From contig JAEYYW010000068.1 in assembly GCA_023428265.1 (NCBI GenBank), forward strand, positions 1 through 29,970: a DNA stretch of 29,970 nucleotides. Direction: 5' to 3'. The notes under the pieces were generated by a model. It was not told where the DNA came from and did no database searches. It saw nothing but the letters and a program-made list of their open reading frames with translations. Both the position numbers and the translations under genes were made by a program. Below, piece after piece: positions 7,929-14,662 of this stretch; positions within the stretch are counted from its first letter, which is position 1; each line of letters opens with the position of its first letter. The stretch is from Bacillota bacterium. Lineage in GTDB: Bacteria; Bacillota; Clostridia; Christensenellales; UMGS416.

Positions 7929-8854
7929 TGGGCGCTGTATTGGAACTCAAAGGCCTGGTCAAGCAGTTCAAGGCGATCAGGGCCGTGGATGATCTCAGCC
8001 TCACGCTGGAGAAAGGCTGCGTATACGGGTTTCTGGGCCAGAACGGAGCCGGCAAGACCACGACGCTTCGCATCGTGACCGGTCTTGCCAGGCCCACCGC
8101 CGGCACAATCCGGATCTGCGGGGAACCGGTCATATTCGGCTCCGGTAAAACGAACCAAAACATTGGCTATCTGCCGGACGTGCCGCAGTTTTATGACTGG
8201 ATGAAGCCGCAGGAATACCTGGTGCTATGCGGCAAGCTGCAGGGGATGAACAGCACGGACGCCGCGAGGCGCTCCGGCGAACTCCTTGCGCTGGTCGGCC
8301 TCAAGGAAGCCAAGCGGAACATCAAAGGGTTATCCCGGGGGATGAAGCAGCGGCTGGGCATTGCGCAGGCGCTGATGCACAACCCGGAGCTGTTACTGAT
8401 GGACGAGCCGACCTCTGCGCTGGACCCCATGGGCCGCAAGGAAGTGATGGACACGATCCAGAGCCTGCGCGGCCGGCACACGGTGCTGTTTTCCACCCAT
8501 ATCCTTTCGGATGCGGAGCGGGTTTGCAGCAGAGTCGGGATACTGCACAACGGCAGGCTGGCGCTGGACGGCCCATTGGAGCAGATCACCGCACAATACG
8601 CGACCAAGGCGGCAACCCTGGAGATCGCAGACCCCTCCAGGCACGAAGCATTGCTGGAAGCGCTCCGCGGGGCTCAATGGGTTGATGCGGTCGAAACGGC
8701 AGAGTCGGGAAATTACAAAGTCCGCGCATCAAACTTGAGCAAGATGGATCAGGATCTGTGCCCGCTGCTGGCGGGCTTGGGCATCCCGATCAGGCGTTAT
8801 GAGCATCTGGAGGCCAGCCTGGAAGATGTGTTTGTGGGGGTGATCGGCAAATGA
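7928..8854 (+). CDS. yxlF: ABC exporter ATP-binding protein, YxlF-like
   Basis: A 308-residue ATPase of the ABC-2 (BcrA/CcmA-like) class. Walker A is GQNGAGKT at 37-44, the signature is LSRGMKQRLGIAQAL, Walker B is LLLMDEPTSALDP and the switch histidine is in STHILSDAERV. The C-terminal 80 residues after the nucleotide-binding domain are typical of bacitracin or lantibiotic type exporters. It should power export through the permease encoded next. Start and stop overlap both neighbours (TGATG and ATGA), so the three genes are one coupled operon. B. subtilis YxlF is of similar size and occupies the same position after yxlE. The substrate is unknown. Confidence 0.9.
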   Translation: MGAVLELKGLVKQFKAIRAVDDLSLTLEKGCVYGFLGQNGAGKTTTLRIVTGLARPTAGTIRICGEPVIFGSGKTNQNIGYLPDVPQFYDWMKPQEYLVLCGKLQGMNSTDAARRSGELLALVGLKEAKRNIKGLSRGMKQRLGIAQALMHNPELLLMDEPTSALDPMGRKEVMDTIQSLRGRHTVLFSTHILSDAERVCSRVGILHNGRLALDGPLEQITAQYATKAATLEIADPSRHEALLEALRGAQWVDAVETAESGNYKVRASNLSKMDQDLCPLLAGLGIPIRRYEHLEASLEDVFVGVIGK

Positions 8855-9618
8855 GGCAGTATTTGATTTTTACTGGAAAAGAGCTGAGGGAGCACACCCG
8901 CTCCTACCGCCTGCTGATACTGGGACTGGTCTTCCTGCTGTTTGGCATCATGAGCCCCGCCACCGCGAAATATATGCCGGAGCTGGTGAATCTGGCGGGC
9001 AGTGACTCCGGGGTGATCATTCAGATGAACCCGCCGACGGTGCTGGATTCCTATGTGCAGTTCTTCAAAAACATGAACGGCATGGGTATCATCATCCTGC
9101 TTTTGGTGTTTGCGGGCACAGTAGCTGATGAAAAGGCAAAGGGGTCGGCCCAGCTGATCCTCACAAAGACCATCTCCCGCCCGGCGTTTGTGCTGGCAAA
9201 GTTTACAGGAGCCGCGCTGCTCTGGACGGCGGTGTATGCGGTGGCGGCGCTGGCATGCCAGGGATACACGCTGTGGCTCTTTCCGGGCGAGGCCGCAAGC
9301 CGCCTGCTGCCAAGCTACACCGCGTTCTGGCTCTACGGAGTGCTGCTGCTCGCGTTCACAGTGCTGGCAAGCACCGCTGCGAGAAGCCATGGCCTGGCTG
9401 CGCTCGGGGCGTTTGCCGGGTGGGGTGCCCTGCTGCTATCCATGATCCCCGCAAAGGCGGCTCAATACTCCCCTGCCGCGCTGGGCAGCATAAACCTGCA
9501 AATTATTGCCGGCACGATGCAGGAAGCGGATCTTCTGATCCCCGCGCTGGGAGCCTTCGCTTTGGTCGCCCTCCTGCTTGGCGGAGCCTCCCTGCTGATC
9601 CGGAGGCAGGAGCTGTAA
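8851..9618 (+). CDS. yxlG: ABC-2 type exporter permease, YxlG-like
   Basis: A 255-residue membrane protein with about six hydrophobic segments (for example 21-36, 76-90, 120-140, 160-180, 190-202 and 232-248). The cytoplasmic motif DEKAKGSAQLILTKTISR is the usual ABC-2 permease loop that meets the ATPase. It starts within the stop of the ATPase gene (ATGA overlap) and is the last gene of the unit headed by the ECF-type promoter. No terminator is visible before the next gene, so some readthrough into the acetyltransferase operon is possible. Size and position match B. subtilis YxlG. Confidence 0.86.
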   Translation: MRQYLIFTGKELREHTRSYRLLILGLVFLLFGIMSPATAKYMPELVNLAGSDSGVIIQMNPPTVLDSYVQFFKNMNGMGIIILLLVFAGTVADEKAKGSAQLILTKTISRPAFVLAKFTGAALLWTAVYAVAALACQGYTLWLFPGEAASRLLPSYTAFWLYGVLLLAFTVLASTAARSHGLAALGAFAGWGALLLSMIPAKAAQYSPAALGSINLQIIAGTMQEADLLIPALGAFALVALLLGGASLLIRRQEL

Positions 9619-9647
9619 GCGGCTTTGAGCAATAGCAACATACTGAT

Positions 9648-9676
9648 TTGGAAAATGGAGTTGATTCCGATATAAT
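9648..9676 (+). promoter_or_regulatory. Promoter of the acetyltransferase-WYL operon
   Basis: TTGGAA (9648-9653) is followed after 17 bases by a perfect TATAAT (9671-9676), 38 bases before the start codon at 9715. Confidence 0.72.
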
Positions 9677-9714
9677 ATAACAATACAACCATTTTATTGC
9701 TTGGGAGCTTCCGC

Positions 9715-10527
9715 ATGAACCGGGAACAAGAGATCGTGAACAAAACCGCCGAACCCCGCACCAGGGCCAGCCTTGCCCGTGACCTTGCAGCGCTCGGGCT
9801 GAAGCCCGGCGATACGGTGATCGTGCATACGGCGCTCAGCAGGATCGGTTGGGTGTGCGGGCGGGCCATCGCGGTGGTGCAGGCATTGATGGATGCACTC
9901 ACACCTAACGGCACTTTGGTGATGCCCGCCCACTCCGGCGACCTGAGCGACCCCAGGTATTGGAGCAACCCCCCGGTGCCCGAAAGCTGGCAGGCCACAA
10001 TCCGCGAGACAATGCCAGCCTATGACCCGGCGATCACACCCACAAGCGGCATTGGCGCCGTGCCGGAGGCTTTCCGGCAATTTCCGGGCGTGCTGCGCAG
10101 CGGCCACCCGGCTTTGTCGTTCACGGCATGGGGGCGAAACGCCGGCTTCATCACCGATCACCACGGCCTCGCATTTTCGCTGGGAGAGAGCTCACCGTTG
10201 GCGAGGCTGTATGACCTGGACGGCTATGTTCTGCTTATTGGCGTGGGGCATGACCGTAACACATCCATCCATCTGGCCGAATACCGCGCCGACGCCAGGC
10301 CGATTCAGCGCCAGGGTGCGCCGGTGGCTGAAAATGGGGTCCGCCTGTGGAAAGAGTATGACGATCTGGAGATTGACTCAGATTGCTTCGGTGAGATCGG
10401 CGAGGCTTTTGAGCGCATATACAATGTTGAAAAAGGCCGTGTTGGGTCGGCGGAGTGCAGGCTCATGAGGCAAAGGCAGCTGGTGGATTTCGCAACCGAT
10501 TGGTTCAAAAGCGGGCACAAGGCATGA
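9715..10527 (+). CDS. AAC(3)-family N-acetyltransferase
   Basis: A 270-residue acetyl-CoA dependent enzyme of the aminoglycoside 3-N-acetyltransferase family. Family motifs are VHTALSRIGWVCG at 37-49, TPTSGIG with VPEAF at 108-120, RSGHPALSFTAWG at 128-140, and the catalytic segment GVGHDRNTSIHLAE at 177-189 with H186. Members range from true aminoglycoside-resistance enzymes to housekeeping acetyltransferases, so the substrate is not settled. The ATG at 9715 has GGGAG seven bases upstream; a TTG at 9697 would only add residues over the ribosome site. Its stop overlaps the WYL regulator start (ATGA), which suggests joint control of the two. Confidence 0.88.
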   Translation: MNREQEIVNKTAEPRTRASLARDLAALGLKPGDTVIVHTALSRIGWVCGRAIAVVQALMDALTPNGTLVMPAHSGDLSDPRYWSNPPVPESWQATIRETMPAYDPAITPTSGIGAVPEAFRQFPGVLRSGHPALSFTAWGRNAGFITDHHGLAFSLGESSPLARLYDLDGYVLLIGVGHDRNTSIHLAEYRADARPIQRQGAPVAENGVRLWKEYDDLEIDSDCFGEIGEAFERIYNVEKGRVGSAECRLMRQRQLVDFATDWFKSGHKA

Positions 10528-11489
10528 AGCTGGATCGTTTGATTTCCATTATCACAGTGCTTTTGCGCAGGGAACGGGTTTCCGCAAGGGAACTGTCGGA
10601 GCTGTTTGAGGTTTCTGTGCGGACGATCCTGCGCGATGTGGAAGCCATCAACATGGCAGGAATTCCCATCGTGACCTATCAGGGCGTCAACGGGGGCATC
10701 GGCATTGCCGAAGGGTACAAGCTGGATCGCAGTGTGCTCACCGGCGACGAGATGGCGGCGCTGATCACCGGCCTGTCCGGCGTAGCCTCCACATTGCGCG
10801 ACCCGAAACTGGGCGTGCTGCTGGACAAGATCAAAAACACAATTCCCAAGTCACAACAGGAAGCGGTGAACCTGAAAACCAGCCAGATTTTCATCGATCT
10901 GACCCCCTGGGGCAGCAGCGAGCAGTTGAAATGCACACTGGAGCTACTGCGCCGGGCGATTGAGCAGCAAAAGGAAGTCTCCTTCACATACATCGACACA
11001 GAGAGCCGGCGCACCGAGCGGGTTGTGCAGCCCTACACGCTGATCATGAAAGGCACCGGCTGGTATCTGTATGGCTGGTGCCGGCTGCGCGGCGCGTTCC
11101 GGCTGTTTAAGGTGATCCGCACCAGGGACTTGGTTGCGACTGACCGCACCTTTACCCGCATGGAGCTTCCCGCCACGCCTCCGGAGCAGGATGGTGACGG
11201 CGCTGGCAGATCGGTCGTCAGCCTGCTGTTGAGGTTTGAGCATGGCGCGGAGAGCATAGCCATCGAATGGTTTGGCGACGGCGACATCGAGCACCAGCCC
11301 GACGGCCTGTATGTGCGCTCCCACCTGCCGGAAAACAACTGGCTCTATGGGTGGCTGCTGGGCTTTGGGCCGGCATTGGAGGTGCTGGAGCCATTGCACA
11401 TCCGGGAGATTGTGTCAGCCATGGCCAGGCAGGTAGCCGCGAAATATGAGAATAATCATGACATAACCATGTCATCATTACCACGGTAG
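10524..11489 (+). CDS. WYL-domain transcriptional regulator (HTH + WYL)
   Basis: A 321-residue regulator. The N-terminal winged helix-turn-helix (about 1-60) contains RVSARELSELFEVSVRTIL and RDVEAINMAG, typical of the HTH_11/DeoR-like family. The WYL ligand-binding domain at about 145-220 includes RVVQPYTLIMKGTGWYLYGW and a following FRLFKVIRTRDL. A C-terminal WCX-like region follows. Such proteins often sense nucleic acid or small ligands and control their own operon. The ATG at 10524 overlaps the acetyltransferase stop. The last codons contain a perfect inverted repeat (11458-11475) just before the next gene. Confidence 0.92.
   Translation: MKLDRLISIITVLLRRERVSARELSELFEVSVRTILRDVEAINMAGIPIVTYQGVNGGIGIAEGYKLDRSVLTGDEMAALITGLSGVASTLRDPKLGVLLDKIKNTIPKSQQEAVNLKTSQIFIDLTPWGSSEQLKCTLELLRRAIEQQKEVSFTYIDTESRRTERVVQPYTLIMKGTGWYLYGWCRLRGAFRLFKVIRTRDLVATDRTFTRMELPATPPEQDGDGAGRSVVSLLLRFEHGAESIAIEWFGDGDIEHQPDGLYVRSHLPENNWLYGWLLGFGPALEVLEPLHIREIVSAMARQVAAKYENNHDITMSSLPR
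11458..11475. promoter_or_regulatory. Palindrome, possible operator before the GyrI-like gene
   Basis: ATGACAT (11458-11464) and ATGTCAT (11469-11475) form a perfect 7-base inverted repeat with a 4-base spacer. It lies in the last codons of the WYL gene, 36 bases before the next start. A weak TAGAAT lies downstream. A regulator site is plausible but unproven. Confidence 0.38.
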
Positions 11490-11510
11490 AATATCGGTGA
11501 GGTGATTGGC

Positions 11511-12146
11511 ATGGCAGGTTATGATTTTAAGAAGCAAAACAAAGAGCTCTACCTTCCTCCGGAAAAGCCTGTGTTAGTGGATGTGCCAAGGATGCAGTTC
11601 CTGATGGTGGATGGCGCCGGTGACCCCAACGGCAGCAAGGCGTTTCAAGACGCTGTGAGCGCTCTCTACGCGATGTCGTGGACGATCAAAATGCTCCCGA
11701 GAAAAGGGATCGTGCCGGAAGGGTTTTATGAGTATACAGTGGCTCCGCTGGAGGGGCTGTGGGGGTTGTCTGACAGCGGAACTTTCAGCTTTCAAGAACG
11801 GGGCAACTGGGTCTGGACGGTGATGATCCGCCAGCCAGAGTTTGTGACAGAAGATTTGGTCAGGGCACTGCTGCCTGATGTGAAAAAGAAGAAGCCCATT
11901 GAAGCGCTTTCGCTCATCCGGCTGGAGGAATTCACCGAAGGCCTGTGCGTGCAGGCAATGCACCTGGGGCCTTACGCCACCGAGCCGGAAACGATGGAGC
12001 GCATCGAGGCTTTCCTGGCGGAGCATGGTCTGAAGGATCACCTTGGATCTGACGGAAGACACCACGAGATCTACCTGACCGATCCCAACAAGGGTGATCC
12101 AGTCAAGCAAAGAACCGTGCTACGCCATCCGGTCGCATGGCGCTGA
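11511..12146 (+). CDS. GyrI-like small-molecule binding protein
   Basis: A 211-residue protein of the GyrI-like (SHPP/AraC effector-binding) superfamily, in the free-standing form that begins DFKKQNKELYLPPEKPVLVDVPRM. Recognisable pieces are FLMVDGAGDPN, the central PLEGLWGL and NWVWTVMIRQPEFV, and the late QAMHLGPYATEPETMERIEAFL. Family members bind drug-like ligands, and some hydrolyse cyclopropane-bearing natural products, so a protective role is plausible; the ligand here is unknown. The ATG at 11511 has GAGGTG six bases upstream; a GTG at 11502 lies in that ribosome site. It follows the WYL gene by 21 bases. Confidence 0.85.
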   Translation: MAGYDFKKQNKELYLPPEKPVLVDVPRMQFLMVDGAGDPNGSKAFQDAVSALYAMSWTIKMLPRKGIVPEGFYEYTVAPLEGLWGLSDSGTFSFQERGNWVWTVMIRQPEFVTEDLVRALLPDVKKKKPIEALSLIRLEEFTEGLCVQAMHLGPYATEPETMERIEAFLAEHGLKDHLGSDGRHHEIYLTDPNKGDPVKQRTVLRHPVAWR

Positions 12147-12160
12147 GAAAGGACACGGCA

Positions 12161-12595
12161 ATGAACGAAACCAACCTCATTCAGTCCGCTGCCAGCGAAC
12201 CTTCCTTTGAGCAGATTTCTGACTCTATCGCCGGACCGGCAGCAACCCTCTGGCGGGAACTGACAACACACATTCAGGATAAGTGGAAGTCATCGCCCAA
12301 AATCACCTTCAGCGTGTGCGCAGGGAAGCCCGGCTGGAACGTGAAATACCAGAAGAGTGGAAAATCGCTTTGCACCCTATACCCTGAACCACAGGGTTTC
12401 GTGGCGCTGGTGGTGATCAAGCTGGATCTGATTCCTGAGGTGATGGCACGGGAAAAGGAGTTTACACCATATCTGATCGATATGGTGGCCAACGGCAAGC
12501 CCTATATCGGCACATTATGGCTGATGATCCAGGTAACCGATCACAGAGTCCTGAGCGACATAAAGCTGCTGCTTGATATGAAAACAAGAAAATAG
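12161..12595 (+). CDS. DUF3788 family protein
   Basis: A 144-residue soluble protein resembling the DUF3788 family, which has no assigned function. Supporting segments are ATLWRELTTHIQ, KITFSVCAGKPGWNVKYQKSGKSLC, the hydrophobic strand GFVALVVIKLDL and LWLMIQVTDHRVLSDIKLLL near the C-terminus. The fold is probably YdhG/GyrI-related in ligand-binding style, but this is inference. The ATG at 12161 is preceded by AAAGGA at seven bases. It follows the GyrI-like gene by 14 bases and precedes the reductase-acetyltransferase fusion by 20, so it belongs to the same run of genes. Confidence 0.78.
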   Translation: MNETNLIQSAASEPSFEQISDSIAGPAATLWRELTTHIQDKWKSSPKITFSVCAGKPGWNVKYQKSGKSLCTLYPEPQGFVALVVIKLDLIPEVMAREKEFTPYLIDMVANGKPYIGTLWLMIQVTDHRVLSDIKLLLDMKTRK

Positions 12596-12615
12596 CTCCA
12601 ACCGGGGGACGGTTT

Positions 12616-13623
12616 ATGAAGAACGCGCTCTGTATCATCGGGAGCCCCAGCCGCAACGGCAGCACATCAAAGCTCATCGCGGAGGCTGCCTTGGGCCTTG
12701 CAGACGCGGGCTTTGCCGTGAACACATTCCATTTGGCCGATCTGCACATCGGCTATTGCACCGGCTGCAACGGTTGCGCCGCCACCCGGCGGTGTGTGCA
12801 GCGCGACGATATGGACCTGCTGCTGGCTCAGTTGATGGATGCCGACGTGGTGTGCATCGGCAGCCCCAGCTGGTGGGGTGATGTGCCGGCGCAGCTGAAG
12901 ACATTCATTGACCGCTCCCTGCCCCTCTGTGACACCCGCGGCGGGAGCATTATGCCTTCGGGCAAGCTGGGCATCTCCATTGCCGTGCGGGCCGGGCGGA
13001 GCGCTTCGGAAAACCACCACATCCTGGAAACCATCGAGCACTACTACGGCCACCTGGGCATCAAAGCGGCGGCACGGGTGCACGCAGAGGGTGTGGGAAC
13101 CCCGGAGGACTTGAAGCCGGAGGCGTTGGCGCAGGCCTATGAGGCGGGATTACGCATATCCAGGTTTTCGGAGAAGCGGGAAATCTCCTGGCGCATCCGG
13201 GGCATCGCACCTTCAGACCTTTCGGCACTGGCAGAAATGAACCTGGGGCTGATCAGGGATGAAGGCAGTGACAACTCCATGAGCCTCAACGAACTGGAGC
13301 AGAGAATGAAGGGGTTTCTTGCCGGCGCCTATCGCGGCGTGATCATTGAGGCGGGCGGGAAAACTGCCGGCTACTGCCTTTATCGCCGGGAGGAACCACA
13401 AAACGGTGATCAGGCAGGTGTTTACCTGCGCCAATATTATATCAAGCGGGAGTTCAGGCAATACGGGCTGGGCCGTGCGGCCCTGGAGCGCATCACGCGT
13501 GATTGCTTTTCCGACGCGGCGTTCGTAGAACTGGATGTGTTGGAATGCAACCCGGTGGGAAAGGCGTTCTGGGCCAGGTGCGGGTTCAAGCCGGTGCATC
13601 ACAGGATGAAAAGAGAAACCTGA
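12616..13623 (+). CDS. Fusion of NAD(P)H-dependent flavin reductase and GNAT acetyltransferase
   Basis: A 335-residue two-domain protein. Residues 1-185 are a flavodoxin-like NADPH-FMN reductase: the FMN phosphate loop GSPSRNGSTSK is at 9-19, a cysteine group (C48, C51, C54, C60) is typical of the iron-sulfur-flavoprotein-like branch, and GSPSWWGDVPAQLKTFIDR is at 82-100. Residues 190-335 are a GNAT domain with the acetyl-CoA loop RQYGLG at 281-286 and the late CNPVGKAFWARCGFKP. The reading frame is continuous across the junction. The ribosome site GGGGGA is six bases before the ATG. The joint presence suggests reduction followed by acetylation of one compound, for example an amine formed from a nitro group; this is inference. 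Last gene of the five-gene run; no clear terminator follows. Confidence 0.87.
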   Translation: MKNALCIIGSPSRNGSTSKLIAEAALGLADAGFAVNTFHLADLHIGYCTGCNGCAATRRCVQRDDMDLLLAQLMDADVVCIGSPSWWGDVPAQLKTFIDRSLPLCDTRGGSIMPSGKLGISIAVRAGRSASENHHILETIEHYYGHLGIKAAARVHAEGVGTPEDLKPEALAQAYEAGLRISRFSEKREISWRIRGIAPSDLSALAEMNLGLIRDEGSDNSMSLNELEQRMKGFLAGAYRGVIIEAGGKTAGYCLYRREEPQNGDQAGVYLRQYYIKREFRQYGLGRAALERITRDCFSDAAFVELDVLECNPVGKAFWARCGFKPVHHRMKRET

Positions 13624-13688
13624 GAATTGCAGCATAATTTAGCGCCAGCAAACCCTCCTAACTCGTTATGAAGCTCGATGGACTATCA

Positions 13689-14540
13689 TCAAAACCCCTG
13701 ATCATAAAGCCACTCCTGACATAGTGATGACCAGCCCTTCCAAATAGAGTGAGTTCGTTCCCGACCAAAACCATGTTCACCATTCGGGTAGATATGAGAG
13801 GTGAGAGATACTCTCATTTTCTGTACAGAACCAAAAAACGAAAGCCAATCTTGGAATAAAAAATCATTCTCGGTACCCCAGAAAAAGATAGGTGGTGCGT
13901 TGCCAATTACGTTCAAATGCAATGATGTTCTCGAGACATCTGCTTCGGTATAGCTTGCTCCCAATATTGTCTTGAGGAATTCAGGGTCAAAGGTGTGAAA
14001 AGTAATGCCGGGATAACACAGGATTTGTGCGTCTGGTCGGGAAGACATGCGATCGATTGCATCAATTGCGTCATGATCTCCTGTATCAAATTGTTCTGAT
14101 AACATTGCAGAAAGATGCCCACCTGCAGAAAAACCCATCACAGCAATATGGTCTGGAGACACATTGAGCTTGCCTGAATGATATCTAATGTATCTAACCG
14201 CCCGCTTAATGTCCATTAATGCATGAGTTGTTGTGTAAGGTGCTACACGATAATCCAAAACAAAAGATTGGATACCAATTTCATTGAGCCATTTTGCATG
14301 GTCAAATGCTTCAAGCGGTTCCTTCCAGCCATAACTACCGCCAGCACATACGATAACCGCGCCTCTGGCTATTTTAGTTTGGATTAAATATGGTATCAAA
14401 GACGGTTCTTCCAGCCCAGAATCAAGATCAAAAAGTGGTACTTTACCATCCTCCCACAATGGCAATTTTTCCAGTTTCTCTGTCTCTGATCTCCATTGTT
14501 CTTTTGTGGTTTTTACGTATATTTCAAACTCGTTACTCAT
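13689..14540 (-). CDS. Alpha/beta hydrolase (esterase/lipase-like), AT-rich
   Basis: A 283-residue cytoplasmic serine hydrolase of the alpha/beta fold, in the Aes/BD-FAE-like group. The nucleophile is S138 in MGFSAGGH, the probable acid D226 in WGTENDF and the base H256 in NGEHGFG. The oxyanion region reads CAGGSYGW instead of the usual HGGG. I chose the ATG at 14540, with GGAG seven bases upstream. The substrate is unknown; small esters of sugars or acids are typical for the group. Two sampled 60-base blocks of the gene are 38% and 40% GC against 57% in a sampled aspS block, and it uses many TTA, ATA and AGA codons, so it was probably acquired. It is transcribed towards the preceding cassette. 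Confidence 0.85.
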   Translation of the reverse strand: MSNEFEIYVKTTKEQWRSETEKLEKLPLWEDGKVPLFDLDSGLEEPSLIPYLIQTKIARGAVIVCAGGSYGWKEPLEAFDHAKWLNEIGIQSFVLDYRVAPYTTTHALMDIKRAVRYIRYHSGKLNVSPDHIAVMGFSAGGHLSAMLSEQFDTGDHDAIDAIDRMSSRPDAQILCYPGITFHTFDPEFLKTILGASYTEADVSRTSLHLNVIGNAPPIFFWGTENDFLFQDWLSFFGSVQKMRVSLTSHIYPNGEHGFGRERTHSIWKGWSSLCQEWLYDQGF

Positions 14541-14630
14541 TAATCTGCTCCACACCTTTCGATGAGTTATGGATACTAGATTTGTGAAAAAAAGTACAAC
14601 CAATACTGTGTGTGTGCGATAGAAAGGAGC

Positions 14631-14654
14631 AAAAGGACGGGGTCTCCCCCGCCC
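14631..14654 (-). terminator. Terminator of the hisS-aspS operon
   Basis: Nine bases after the aspS stop, an 8-base GC-rich stem (14647-14654 with 14635-14642, one G-U pair in the RNA) and a 4-base loop are followed by TTTT on the minus strand. Confidence 0.85.
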
Positions 14655-14662
14655 TTGGTTTC

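Noticed and set aside
13624..13688. Terminator between the convergent reductase-GNAT and esterase genes
   Set aside because: No stem followed by a T run is visible on either strand.
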